A DNA stretch of 64,000 nt, taken from NCBI GenBank assembly GCA_015183035.1, contig JACZZP010000005.1, positions 744,001 through 808,000 on the forward strand, written 5' to 3'. How positions within the stretch are numbered: position 1 is the first letter of the stretch; each line of letters opens with the position of its first letter. This DNA comes from Meloidogyne chitwoodi (lineage: Eukaryota; Nematoda; Chromadorea; Rhabditida; Meloidogynidae). A program made the position numbers and the translations under genes. The notes under the pieces are model-generated. The model saw nothing but the letters and a program-made list of their open reading frames with translations. It had not been told where the DNA came from and searched no databases. Below are positions 1 through 11,966 of this stretch, piece after piece.

Positions 1-750
1 TACCAATCATCATTATTTTCTTTTATCATTTTCACTTCAAAATAAAATAAAGAATAACGTTGAGAATAACAATCTGTTCTTTTAAACGTATTTTGAGCAT
101 AAAGAATAATCCAGTCATTTTTTCCTAGCAAAATAAATTTTAAAATTATTAAAATTTTATTTTTAACCTTTTTCTTTCGCTAAACGATATTTTATTTGTC
201 CATTGTCCAAAACATTAACATATCCATTGTTAGAAATACAAGAACCATTTTTTAAATTATTTTTATTTATACATTTTTTATCACAACAAGTATTTGTTTC
301 TTGGACACAAATTATTTTGTTTTTAATTAATACAAAACGCTAAAAAAGATTTTTTATTTTTAAAATTTAAAATAAAACCAACAGCTAGCTTCTCAGTTTC
401 ATTTTGTAATTGCTCCAACTTTGAAGTTAATTCAACAATTTCTTGTTCCAACTTAATTATTTTTATTTAATTTTTAAATATATATTATTTTTTAATTAAT
501 TTAAATATTTATTCCAAACATTAATACCTAAACTTATGTCAGAAATTCTTAATAAATAGTAACACTTAAGTAAACTATAAAAATTCTTATAACTAATTAA
601 AAAAATTAAATCTTTCCCTATTTTGTATATCTCTGAATTTAGCTCTATTACCTGTATACACTTTTGACAATTTTGAATAGAACAACAACAAATTGTATCA
701 GTTGTAGACAAATTAGTAGTAGAATTTGATATACTAATATTATCACTCAT
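1..750 (-). CDS. SPRY-family gene, copy 1 (5' exons only; cut by window start)
   Basis: The first four exons of a SPRY-domain gene are complement(652..750, 383..451, 168..339, 4..124), with a donor at the window edge, so the SPRY-core exons lie outside. Exon 1 starts [10 protein letters not shown] and carries the family Cys cluster [13 protein letters not shown]. Exon 2 is a short heptad-like segment (LEQEIVELTSKLEQL). Exon 3 has paired cysteines (CCDKKC), and exon 4 leads toward the SPRY domain. Exon number, order and intron phases match copy 2 and the plus-strand copies at 41.7 and 50.3 kb. An upstream in-frame ATG at 780 would add MFRKLFIFSK, but the start at 750 is the one shared by all copies. 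No signal peptide is visible. Function unknown; SPRY domains usually bind proteins. Confidence 0.75.
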
Positions 751-1269
751 TTTAGAAAAAATAAATAATTTTCTAAACATTAAAAATAATAAAATATAAA
801 TTATTCTATAAAAATTGAATAATTAATCTAAAAAATATTTTAAAAATGACAATTTTAAGTTATCAGACTTGTTTTTAAATCACTAAAAATTTATTTATTA
901 GAGATGAAAAACCAAAAACTTAGCCAAACTAACATTTTTTATTTAAAATTCCTAATAAATATATAAAATTTATTTTCCCTCTTTTTTATATAATAAAAAT
1001 AATTTTTCTTATTGAGTCTTTTTTATTATTTAGACATCCCTTTTGCCCAAAGAAACAATTTGAATATATTAATTAGTCTACTAAATATTTAATTTATTTG
1101 TGAATAATGTAAAAATGTCTTTATATTACTATTCAAAAAATTAAAATAAGAAACTTCAAGATTTAAAAATTCTCCAAAAAAAATATTTATCATTTTAATC
1201 GCTTGTTAATAAAATATTGTAAAAAAATAAATTCAATTTTGAGTTAAAAAATAAACAAAATATATAAAT

Positions 1270-2473
1270 TCAAATAAAATGTTTGTTAACATCATAAATG
1301 AAAGGATTTACTGCTAAATCATATCCAAAATTAGTTTCAACAGAACATGCCTGTACTCCAACTTTTGGACATAATTCATCTATTTCTTTCAGAAAAATTC
1401 TGTTACCTATAAAATTAAAAAACTTTTAATTGTCCAATCTATATTTATTAGATTGTAATTTAATGACTGTTTATTTGAAAATTAAAATTCATTATATATC
1501 CAAATAATTTACCAATTTGATATCCATTTTTAGTAACAAAAACAATTGCAAATGAATTTTTATTAGGTGGAAAAACAAGCCCACAACCGAAAACATCTCC
1601 ATCATCCCAAGAGAATTTTTGATGTCCATACGGAATAGTAGAATTGCAGAAATAGATTTCCACAACATTTCCTACACCAATTGTAGCAGCACTAAAAATT
1701 AATTAAAAAAAATTGTTTAAAATTTTAATTTAAATATATACCCATCATTATCTATTTCTTTAATCATTTTAATTTCAAAATAAAATAAAGAATAACGTTG
1801 AGAATAACAATCTGTTCTTTTAAACGAATTTTGAGCAAACACAACAATCCATTTGTTGATTCCTAACAAAATAAAAGTAAAAATTTTAATTTTTAACCTT
1901 TTTCTTTCGCTAAACGATATTTTACTTTTTCATCTATTTGAACATTAATATATCCATTTTTAGAAATACAATGACCATATTTTATATTTTTATCGATACA
2001 TTTTTTATCACAACAAGTATTTGCAATACAAACTTTAGTTAGTTTGTTTGGAATTAATATGAAACGCTAAAAAAACATTTTTTAATTTTAAAAATTTAAA
2101 ATAAAACTAACCGCTAGTTTCTCGGTTTCTTTATGACGAAATTGCTCCAATTCTGATTTTAATTGAGCATTTTCTTTTTCCAACTTTTAATTATTTTTAT
2201 TTAATTTTTAAATATTTTTTTTTAAATTAATTTAAAAATTTATTCCAAAGATTAATACCTAAACTTGAAAGTTCTCAGTAAATAATACCTTTTAGTGAAT
2301 TGAAAAAATTCTAATAACTAATTTTAAAAATTTAAACCTTTCCTTGAATTTATTTGAATTTTTCTATATTTTATTACCTGTATACAATTTTGACAATTTT
2401 GAATAGAACAACAACAAATTGTTTCAGTTGTAGACAAATTAGTAATAGAATTTGAAGTACTTTTATCACTCAT
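1270..2473 (-). CDS. SPRY-domain protein, copy 2 (complete, about 257 aa)
   Basis: Six exons: complement(2112..2183, 2378..2473, 1898..2066, 1742..1862, 1513..1691, 1270..1406), in transcription order 2473 to 1270; phases close exactly and the ORF ends in TGA. The N-terminal Cys cluster ([11 protein letters not shown]) is followed by a 24-residue heptad segment, a region with CCDKKC, then a SPRY core. SPRY hallmarks are [13 protein letters not shown] followed by a strand ending FVTKNGYQIG. The protein ends DVNKHFI. There is no signal peptide or membrane segment. SPRY domains are interaction modules; in cyst nematodes an expanded SPRY family includes secreted effectors (SPRYSECs), but the absent signal peptide argues against a classical secreted effector here. 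It is tail-to-head with copy 1 on the same strand, a tandem pair. Confidence 0.85.
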
Positions 2474-3014
2474 TTTAAAAATAATAAATAATCTAAAAAT
2501 ATTAAAAATGACAATTTTAAGTTATCAGACTTATTTTTAAATTAATAAAAAATTATTTATTTAAAATGAAAAACTAAAATCTCAGAACTAACATTTTTAT
2601 ATTTATTTTAAAGTTATTTAATAAATATATAAAATTTTTTTCCTTAATTTTAAAGAATAAAAAAGACTAAATAAATTTTTATTCTTTACATACCTTTTGC
2701 CCAAAGAAACAATTTGAATATATTCTATTAGTCTACTAAATATTTACCTTTTATTTGTGATTAATGTATAAATGCCTATATATTAATATTTAAATTAAAA
2801 CTATATAAATATTTTGGAAAAATAAAAAATGTATTTTTTAGTAAAAAACACAAAAATACATAAAAAATACAAAAACTTTCACATTATCCTTCAGCGCATT
2901 CTCCCAAAAATTCTATTACTAACATAATGATACTCGCCCTTCTACGGGGTATTAAATAAAAATAGTAGTAAATATATTTTATAAATTCTAAGAAAAAAAA
3001 TAATTTTTAAAAAA

Positions 3015-6000
3015 TTAAATAAAATTTATAATTTTCTCAGCTAATTCTTTAATTAATTTAACAGCATCATTTACATGTTTTTCAGTTGTTTTTGAACTAC
3101 AAACAGCAAAACGAAGGAAAAATGTTCCGTGAGTTTTAGATGAAACTAAATGAATACGTCCATCATTATTTAAAGCAGATAAAAGTGCTTCATTTATTTC
3201 ATTGCTTCCCTTAAAATATATTTTTTTTTAAATTTAAATTTAAAATAAAAAAGAGAAAGTATTTTTCTAATTTTATTAAAAAAACTTAAAAAAATAAAAT
3301 AAATAATCTTTACCTTTAAACGAAAACAAACTAAACCCAAATGTTGTGGAACAAATAATTCAAAAGAAGAATTATATCCATTTTGTTCATTTAAAAGTAA
3401 TTCTGCAAATAATTTAGCCAATTCAACTTGCTTTATTTTTAAAATAAAAATAAATTAAAAAAAAAATATTAAACCTAACCTTTCTTAAATATTGCTTAAT
3501 TTGTTTAATTCCAATAGCACGAAGTACAAACCAAATTTTTATTGAACGAAATCTTCGGCCTAATGCTATTTGTAAATGCTTAAATAATTTAATAATTAAA
3601 AAGTAAATAATTAAAATAGTAACTCTATAATCTGAGGCAATTGCTTGATATTCATGTTTTAAATAAGCTGGATCAACGTTAAAATATGTTATTGCTTCAG
3701 TACCATTTTTGAACCTAAATTATTAATTTTTTTTTTAATTTAATTGCTTTTTTACACTAAAAATTAATTTGAAATTATTTATAATTTTTGTAAAAGAAAA
3801 TAAATATTATTAAAGAAAAAAGAGAAATAAACTTTAGACTGTCCTTTATAGCTAGAGAATGCAACATTTCTCTTTCCCTAATTCTACACCGTATCTAATA
3901 ATTAAATTAAAACATATCAACTTAATATATAATTAAGGAAAAGTTAATAAAATTTTATGAACCGATTGGCCGCCGTTTCCTTTTAGGAGTGGGGAAGTAG
4001 TCATAACTAATATTATTATTGGTTGTAGATTTGCAACCTCTGGACAATGTTAGTTACACTTTTGTGTTTCTTCACACTTTAGTGTTTCTCCTATTGTAGG
4101 AGATGTGTTCCGTCACAACTAACAGTAAAACTGTGATGCTGGGTTAATCCTACAGACAGGATTTACAGTCCTCCCTAAAAGTTGTGTAAACACGGATGGA
4201 GGGCTCAGATTAAAGGTTCGTTATTTTTTTAAATATTTATTTATTTTATTTTCCCTATTAATTATTTAAACTTTTAACTCTCATTTAAAAACAAATTATT
4301 GCCATTTATTGAATGAACATTTAAATTTATTTATTATACTTAATTTTAACATAAGGAGGATAAAAAAGCTTCAATAAGATTTTGGGTTAAAATAAATTCT
4401 CGAATTTTAGTCCATTTAATAAATTAAAAAAACTTAATTAAAAATTTATAAAGAAATTTTAATTAAAAAATATTAATCGCTAACCACATTGGAGAACAAT
4501 CAAAATTAATCATCATTGCTTTATGAGCATTAAAATTAAAAGAATCTGCATATTCCACACCATCAGCTAAATATCCAAATTCTTCACAGAGAAGAAAACT
4601 TCCTTTTATTTATAAATTAATTTAAATTAAATAAAAATAAATAAAAATAATTTAACCAGCATAAGCAGCATCTACATGAACCCAAATATTTTCTTTTTCA
4701 CATATTGGACCTAATTCTTTAATTGATTCAACTGCACAAGTATTTGTTGTACCAACAGTTATTATTAAAATAAAAGGTATTAGACCATTTAAACGATCTT
4801 CCTAAATATTTAAAAATTATTTAAATTAATTATTTTTTTATTTAATAATTTAAAATTAATTAATTTTAAAATAGGTAATTAAAAAATATTAAAATTTTTT
4901 TAATTTAATTTCAATTAATTAACCAAAGTTCTAATTTATTCACAAATTTTCTTTTTTTTTCTTTAAAATTAATAAAGTAAGCCAGATTTAAAAAAAAATT
5001 TGAAAATTGTTTTTTTAATTTAAAACACATTTTTAACTGTTTAATATTCAATTTTTTATTTATTTTAATTATTCTCCTTATTTGTCCAAATAAAAGATAA
5101 CTCACTTGTATAGCCTTTTCAAGCACTCCTGCCTCTAATGAAAAATTTCCGGATTTATTTCTTAAATATTTTAAATTTAAATTTAATTTTTAAAAATTAC
5201 TTTAATGTAGGCAATTTTCTTATTTTAACACCAGTTAACATAACACCTTTATCTACTGAAGAATGAGCCTTAAAATTAATTTAAATTAAATTTAATAAAA
5301 AAAATAACCTGATCAGAGCAATAAGCAATTAATCTATCAAAATAAGCTGAATCATGTGCTTCAAAGACAGTTAATTCTCCAATTGAGTTTTGAGTGTTTT
5401 GTTCAACTTTCTGATAAGAAAAAAAAATTTTTTTAATTTGTACGAGATAATCAATTAAAATTTTCAATTAAAAAAATTCTTTTACCTTTTGATTTGAATT
5501 GATAAAACTATTAAATTTAGGTAAATTGCTCCTCAATGATTCGCCTACTTCACTCAATTGTTGACCTATTGCTTTAATAAATGGATTTTTTAAAAATTTT
5601 CCCCATTGACCAGGTTGACCAGCAATTTGAGATTTTAACATCTATAAAAAAATTTTAAAATTTTTTAAAATTAATTGTGTTCATGTAGCAAAGAAATTTT
5701 CAATCAGAATATAAAACTAACAGTGACAGCTCTAGCTCTAGCAGCAAATAAAGCCACAAGTGTAGCATCACTTGCTGTGCTTTGTATCATTCCAACGCCT
5801 GGACCTGGATCAGAATTCAAAAATTGATGAGGTAATCCAATTGCTTTTGCTAACCAATCTGTCATTGCCATTTCAAGTTCAGTCATTGAAGGACTTGATT
5901 TCTTTTAAATAATTTTTAAATATTAAAATATATAATTATTTTATTACCCAAGTAAATCCAATTGCTGCAATCCCTGTACTGAGAATATCACCCATAACAG

Positions 6001-6696
6001 CTGCATAACTACAAGCTGTTGAAAAATAGGCAAAAAAGTTTGGATGATGCCTGAAGAGATAATTAAATTAATAAAATTAAAATTTAAAAAAAATAAAAAT
6101 TTTTTTTATTTTAATTTCAAGGTAAAAATTAGAAAATTAAGTTTAAAAATAATTCTGATTTATTTAAAAATGTAAACATATTTCTCTGTACTTAAAAGTT
6201 CTATTTAAATATTCTTCTTTATTTTGGCCATTTATTTTTAATTTATTCTCTTAGATACTTTTTAAATATATTTATTTGTCTAAAGGATTTTTCCGAAGTC
6301 TGGGTCCAAAATTTCTAATTTTTTCAACATCTTCTGAATAATTCCTAAATATATTTAGTCCTAAAAAATCCTTCAAGATTCAACCTTCTCTAACAACAAA
6401 ATCTGAATTTAGCTGATCACTTAAAGGATTTTCTTTGCTTTAAAAATAAATTAAATAATTAAAAATATTAACCAATGAGTATTTCCTCTAAGAATGACAG
6501 GGTCAATATCAGCAAATATTTGTTGCCAACTTTCAGGTTCTTCAGGTGCTTCTTCAGATATTAATGATTGTAAAAAACCAGGTTTAACATCAGGCAAAGG
6601 TTTTTCCCATTTATTTGTGTCATCTAAAGATTCCCAATAATCTGCTACTAAATCAATTAATTCTTTTCCATTTTGACGAAATAATTCTGCGTCCAT
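3015..6696 (-). CDS. Aromatic L-amino acid / tyrosine decarboxylase family (PLP-dependent group II), about 550 aa
   Basis: Thirteen exons in consistent phase: complement(6473..6696, 5948..6050, 5722..5901, 5486..5641, 5309..5410, 5201..5268, 5106..5160, 4657..4801, 4485..4602, 3624..3714, 3480..3578, 3314..3430, 3015..3209). The family decarboxylates aromatic amino acids to biogenic amines (serotonin, dopamine, tyramine) in the cytosol. Visible motifs: an HPNFFAYF segment; HVDAAYAG near residue 338, whose Asp contacts the PLP ring; and FNAHK with the Schiff-base lysine at about 372 (usual form NPHK). It ends with the family helix ([14 protein letters not shown]). It is longer than human DDC (480 aa) mainly through about 60 extra residues encoded by exons 4-5, before the segment AYCSDQAHSS. 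In C. elegans terms bas-1, tdc-1 and the hdl genes are candidates; substrate cannot be assigned. The 770-bp intron 9 holds an unusual insert. Confidence 0.93.
3945..4232. other. Unidentified structured insert in decarboxylase intron 9
   Basis: Inside an AT-rich intron lies about 290 bp of distinctly more GC-balanced DNA packed with short inverted repeats. They include TCTCCTA/TAGGAGA around a 3-nt loop (about 4085), GGTTG/CAACC (about 4020), GTTAGTT/AACTAAC spanning about 4048-4123, AATCCTA paired imperfectly with AGGATT (about 4146), and CCTCCC/GGAGGG (about 4172-4203). On the plus strand, opposite to the host gene, it is followed by a run of seven T (about 4224), as after a Pol III transcript. 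I compared it by memory with U1-U6, SL, SRP, 7SK, RNase P and RNase MRP RNAs and saw no convincing match. It may be a non-coding RNA gene, a SINE-like element or a degenerate transposon. Confidence 0.45.
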
Positions 6697-6814
6697 TTTT
6701 AATTAAAAAATATTAAATGATAAGACTTAAATAATAATATTATTTTTTATTTGAGAAAGAAAAAATAAAAATGTTTGATAAGAAAAAAATATAATAAAAT
6801 AAATATTAGTAGTT

Positions 6815-6940
6815 AACCCACCCCAATCGTAACACTTGTGAGGTGACAGATAGGACAGATAGGTTCCTTTGATTAAAGCCGTCCTTTTTTCCGTCCCAAA
6901 GGACCGATGTGATGGTGGGTGTGGGGGGTATGGGTAAAAT
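6815..6940. other. GC-richer patch with partial inverted repeat
   Basis: Upstream of the decarboxylase start lies a stretch of about 120 bp much richer in G and C than its surroundings. It runs from CCCACCCC to GGTGGGTGTGGGG, and these ends could pair; an internal GTCCTTT...AAAGGAC pair is also visible. It could be a promoter-proximal structured element or a degenerate small transposon. No coding potential seen. Confidence 0.3.
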
Positions 6941-6942
6941 AT

Positions 6943-7262
6943 TCTGATTTGAAAAATTCTGATTTTAATAAAATTCTGATTTGAAAAATTCTGATTTTAA
7001 TAAAATTCTGATTTGAAAAATTCTGATTTTAATAAAATTCTGATTTAAAAAATTCTGATTTTAATAAAATTCTGATTTGAAAAATTCTGATTTTAATAAA
7101 ATTCTGATTTGAAAAATTTGATTTTAATAAAATTCTGATTTGAAAATTCTGGTTTTTTTAAAAATTCTGATTTTAATAAAATTCTGATTTGAAAATTCTG
7201 GTTTTTTTAAAAATTCTGATTTTAATAAAATTCTGATTTGAAAAATTCTGATTTTAATAAAA
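6943..7262. repeat. About 32-bp tandem minisatellite (TTCTGATTT-type)
   Basis: The unit alternates TTCTGATTTGAAAAA and TTCTGATTTTAATAAAA for about ten periods. Some units have drifted (for example TTCTGGTTTTTTTAAAAA near 7147 and 7197). It contains frequent stops in the frames inspected, so it is non-coding. Confidence 0.85.
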
Positions 7263-8029
7263 AAATTTTATTAAAAATTGTGATCTTTTTAAAAAAATAT
7301 AAAAAAAAGTTATAAGCTTAAAAAAGGCCAATTATAACTATCTATATAATATTAAATAAATAAATAACAAACAAACAATCTCTCAATAAACAATTACTAA
7401 AAAATAATAACTCAAAAAAATAAAAATATAATACTATTACTACGCCCTAAGGAAATTGTTTTTTTTAAAGAAAATATCTCAACAGAATATTTATTATTTT
7501 TTAGGTTGTGTTGCTTTTTGTGTATGTTTTTAAGAGCGTAAAAGAAAATTCATAAATTATGCGCTAAGGGAAAATATAATTTTTTTAACAAAAATAAAGG
7601 ATTTAAATTATTATTTTAAATAAAAATTAAATAATTTTGAAAATTAAAAAAAATATTTGTAGAACTGATTTCCATTTTACTGACCTTCGTCGGTAAAATA
7701 ATAAAAAATAATATTTTAATTAATTAAATAAAATAATAAATTATTTTAGTTTTTAAAATAATTTTAATAAAATTAAAAAAATGTTTTACTTGTTTATTTA
7801 TTCTTAAAATATTTATTAAAATTATTATTTAAATATCAAATTATTTTTTTTAATATTTCATAATTTTGAATCAAAGCACACAAGTATTTGATAGTACATA
7901 TTTAATTTTTTAATTTTGCACTTTAAGAAATTAAATATATTTGCCAACATTAAAATAAATATTTTTTAATTACCACTCTTTCCTTTTCACCATTTTTAAA
8001 AATTCTCCTCTCTTAATTTTATTAAAAAA
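7263..8029. other. AT-rich intergenic stretch
   Basis: Between the minisatellite and the next start codon. A GC step with TACGCCCTAAGG (about 7440) and GCGCTAAGG (about 7561) is visible, but I see no gene, RNA or clear transposon end. Confidence 0.4.
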
Positions 8030-9774
8030 ATGTATTTAATTAAAATTAATTTATTTAATATTTTATTAATTAATTATTATTGTTGGTCAATTGATATTAA
8101 ATTAAAAATTAATGAAAATTATTTAAATAATCGTCAATTTAATTTTGAAAAACCAATATTTAAATGTTTTTTATATTATAAAATTGATAATAATGAAGAA
8201 TATAAAATAATTGAAGGTAAATTAGAAAATAAAATTTATTTATTTGAAAATAATAAAAATGAAGAAATTAATGAGAATAATGCTGAATTTCATATAGAAA
8301 TTATTTTAAATAATTTAATTAATAAAAATCAGGTATTATTAATTTATTAACAATATTTTTAATATTTTATTATTTTTAAGAAAATTATTAGAAAATTAAT
8401 TTCAATTAATAAGGAAATAAAATATAATAATAATTATTATTATAATATTTCAATTTTACAACAACCTAAATTAATAAATAAAAAACAAATTGATGATAAA
8501 ATAAATTATTATAAAAAAATAAATTTAGAAAATAATTGGAATAAATTTAATTTAGAAAAAAGAAAATTAGATTTAAATGAAAAAATATCAGAAGAATTAA
8601 TTAAAAATAAATTAGAAATTGTTAAAAAAATATTTAATAAAATATTTTCAAAAGGTTATTATATTTAAATAATTTAATTTAATTTTTAATAATTTTTTAG
8701 AAAAATTTATTTTTAAATTTGGAATAAATGAAGCAAATTGGCTTTTAGTTATGATAACTAATATTATTAAAAGTTTATATTATTATAAAAAGGGATTTAA
8801 TAATATTATAACGATTGTTTTTAATAAATCAACAAATAGATTTTTTTTAAATATAATTAATTTAATTGTTGAAAAATATAAAAATTCTAATGGAATTAAT
8901 GAAATTGATGGAGATAATTTATTTAAAATATTAAAAAATGAAAAAGACAAAATATTGCCTTTAGGTAAACTTTTTTTTTAAAAGTACCCATCAATAATTG
9001 AAAAAAAACTTAATTTCATTATATCTTTAATTTTTTAATTAATTTAATTTTTAAGTTGGATTAAATAACAATTCATCAAAAGAAGATAATAATACTTTTA
9101 ATAAACGTTTAAATATATTAATTAACCTAAGAGTTATTTTAGAATTATATAAACCTTTATCTATAAAATTAGAATATTTTAATAAAAAATATGAAGAATG
9201 GTTAAATATTATTATTATTAAAGAAATTGAAAATAAACTAAATAAATGTCTTAAAATAAAATATAATACAAAATTTAAAAAGGAATTTAATAAAATTATT
9301 GAAAATTATATAAAAAATAAAATTAATGTAGAAATTATTAAAGTTAGTGAAGAAGATAATTTTTTATATATTGGAGTTAATATGAAGAAATTTGAAATTA
9401 TGGAAAGTGAAGGAAAAGCTTTATACGGAATGATTACAGAAAAGGTATTAAATTAAGTTTAAAATTAAAATTAAATATTTTTAAATAAAAAAAATATATT
9501 TATTTATTATTTATAAAATAATAATAAATTCAAAATTTAATTTTAATTAAGATTTATGTATTCAATAAAATTTTTAAATAAAAATTTTATTTTAAAGGAA
9601 AGAAAAACCCGAGCGGAAATAATTAAAATGCATAATGAAAGAATTAAAAAGAAAAAAATTCAAGAAAATATTAAAAATATAAAAAATACTTATACACATG
9701 ATGTTATTGAACGATATAATAAATTAGGTTCTCTAGAAAATTTTCCAAGGAAGTTAAAGACTAAAACGAATTGA
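8030..9774 (+). CDS. Unrecognised secreted or membrane-targeted protein, about 468 aa, Asn/Lys/Ile-rich
   Basis: Five exons close in phase: 8030..8332, 8381..8654, 8701..8964, 9056..9444, 9598..9774, ending TGA. The first 20 residues (MYLIKINLFNILLINYYCWS) look like a signal peptide with a polar/aromatic cleavage region. The rest is strongly biased toward I, K, N and E, as expected of an AT-driven sequence, with helical lysine-rich segments near the C terminus (RAEIIKMHNERIKKKKIQEN). I do not recognise a domain or catalytic motif. The exon 5 acceptor is TTTTAAAG before GAAAGA; an earlier AG at 9550 would break the frame. Could be a fast-evolving pioneer gene. The exon chain is well supported; the function is not. 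Confidence 0.65.
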
Positions 9775-9924
9775 TATATAAATAGATTTTTAAAATAAAT
9801 AAATTAATTGTATTAATTTATTTATTTATCTTTTGCTAAAAACTCTAATCTTTCATTTTTATATCCTTTCATCTTTCATATAAATTGTATATTATATATT
9901 GACAATATTTAAAAACATTTAGAG

Positions 9925-10128
9925 ATAATTTAACAGTGTAGAAACAGTATATAAAATCATTAAAACACAAGTAAAACACAAAAACACATGTAAAACACAA
10001 TACACTAAAAACACAAAAAATTTTAATGTATTTTTGTGTTTTACATGTATTTTAATGATTTTATGTACAGTTTCTTCACTAACGTATCTTCCACTGACCG
10101 ATTTTCCACTGACGCATTTTCCGGGAGG
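9925..10128. mobile_element. Short inverted-repeat (MITE-like) element, related to the one at 51.6 kb
   Basis: Two arms fold on each other: GAAACAGTATATAAAATCATT (about 9941) pairs with AATGATTTTATGTACAGTTTC (about 10055). The right end has the stacked motif CACTGACCGATTTTCCACTGACGCATTTTCC (written here in parts: CACTGACCGATTTTC then CACTGACGCATTTTCC), which is the terminus also seen at 51,588 in reverse. The left terminus is degraded. Interior is made of ACACAAAA-type repeats; no coding capacity. Confidence 0.65.
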
Positions 10129-10542
10129 CTTAAAAATAAGTCTACTCGTAAAATTCTGCATAAATAAATCTTAATTGTTGAAGCAAAATTATTTAAAATT
10201 GGTACTTTAATAATCTTTTTATCAATCCTAAACAGAATAAAGGTCAAACAAATAAAAATATAAATTAACCAAAAAACCGAAATATATCTTAACTAAAAAT
10301 AATTATAAAAGGCAAAATAATTATAAAAATTTGAGGAATAAATTTTGAGAATAATTAAATAAATCTCTTATTATTTTAGAATAATCAATTGCCTCATAAA
10401 TTTAAAAAAGAAAACAAAACATTTCGTATCTTTTAGGTTATAAAATGGATAAATAAAATAATAATCATCTTAAAAAGATGATTTCAGTTTTTTACTTTTT
10501 TCAGTTGTCATTCTAATCCAATTTGTTATTCTGATCTACAAA

Positions 10543-11966
10543 TTATCTCTAAAATATTAAAAAAAACAAATATTCCTCATTCTGTAACTTACTCGAGAAG
10601 ATGAAGAAGGTCGATTTGAATATGTACTCACAGAACTAATTTCATAATCATCACTTGAATCATTCTCAGGTGGATATTTTATTTGCTATTATAATTTAAA
10701 AAATTAATTAAAGAATTTTTGTAATTTTTATTTTTTCCTTAAATTTTTTTATTAAAGATTATAATGTCAGTATATTAACGCAAATTTTAATTATTAAATT
10801 AAATATTTTTATATCTTAAAAACATTAAATAATAGCAATAATAATCTGATAAACTATAGTCTCTACCTCATTTTGCATGTCCAAATGAGGAGGACCTCCA
10901 CTTAAATAATTTCGTCGTTCTTCCTCAAAGATTTGATGACGCTCTCTTATTCCTCTTTCAACGCTTGGTCTCTAAAATTAATATTTATTTTGAATTAACA
11001 TTTTAGGGTTTTCAAATCTCAGATATTAGAAAATGTTTTAAAACTCGACACGACTTTTCTCGACAAATATTATTAAAATTATATGAAAACTCACTTGTCT
11101 ATGTCTATGTACACCTCTTCTGTGCGGTTCAATATTGTCCTTAAATATAATAAAGGTGGTACGACAAATGAGGATAAGCAGTTGAGGATATTACATTTGA
11201 GGACGCGAAAAAATGGGACTTGACAAATTAGGAGGAAAATAAATAAAATAAAAGATTTCTGGAAAAAAATCATATGGTATATCCGTTATTATCAAGTTGA
11301 ATAATGGATTATTTTTCGAATATAAGTTTTCGTTAACAGTTGCAAATAATTCTGAAAAATAATTTCTATGTATTTTCGCCCTCTTTTGTCGTATCCTCAT
11401 TTGTCGTACCGCCAAAATAAATACTGTCCAATTTAAATAAATTAATTTAAATAGGAGTTAATTTTAGAATTTAATTTGGAATAAACAAAACATTAAAGAA
11501 TTAATATAATAATAATTTAAATTTTGGAAGATACCAACATTTGGATTGATAAGAGTCTGATCACGACGATGCATATTTGTATTATCTACTTCTCCAATTA
11601 ATCGATCTTGCTCAAAATTTATGTAGTTAACATCGTTAGAACTACGAGGTGATTCAATTTGACTTTCTACATCTGAGGAAGACAAATTCGAAAAACTTAG
11701 GTCTTGACCACTTGATGACGTTGAGGGACTATTCTAAATTATTTTTGTAATTATTAAATTTATTATTGTTAAAAAACTTCCACCAGATTGTGATTGTTTC
11801 GGTTATTAGATCCAGGTCCTGAATTATTAGCTCTTCGGCTTGAGCTTGTTTCCTCACGATTTCGTGATCTTCCAAAAAAACATCTCATTCCTTCAACAAA
11901 TGTTTTTGAAACAATAAAAGCAATTAATAATTGAAATATAATATTGTTTGTACGTAAAATTAACAT
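10543..11966 (-). CDS. Small predicted secreted protein, paralogue 1 (about 208 aa)
   Basis: Exons complement(11784..11966, 11539..11733, 11095..11139, 10867..10971, 10593..10685, 10543..10548). Exon 1 encodes a signal-peptide-like N terminus (MLILRTNNIIFQLLIAFIVS) ending near FVEG. The mature part is disordered and rich in Ser, Asn and Arg. It has a Ser-rich stretch (NSPSTSSSGQDL), an Arg-rich basic segment (RRGVHRHRQ), a charged helix (ERHQIFEEERRNYL) and an acidic/Ser tail ending SSSSR plus a final two-codon exon (AGA TAA). The second intron donor was set at AAT/GTTGGT to keep phase with exon 3; a GTATC donor four bases on would give a stop. I recognise no domain. Secretion, disorder and tandem duplication fit an effector-like or cuticle/gland pioneer gene, which is inference. 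Confidence 0.7.
11153..11414. mobile_element. Inverted-repeat element inserted in intron of paralogue 1
   Basis: Left end GGTACGACAAATGAGGATA (about 11157) mirrors the right end TATCCTCATTTGTCGTACC (about 11394). The equivalent intron of paralogue 2 lacks it and reads straight through from TTAAATATAATAAA to ATGTCCAA. Interior shows no transposase, so it is non-autonomous. Confidence 0.8.

Noticed and set aside
4020..4230. tRNA gene or tRNA-derived SINE in the decarboxylase intron
   Set aside because: GGTTCG near 4215 resembles a B box, but there is no A box at the right distance and no cloverleaf.
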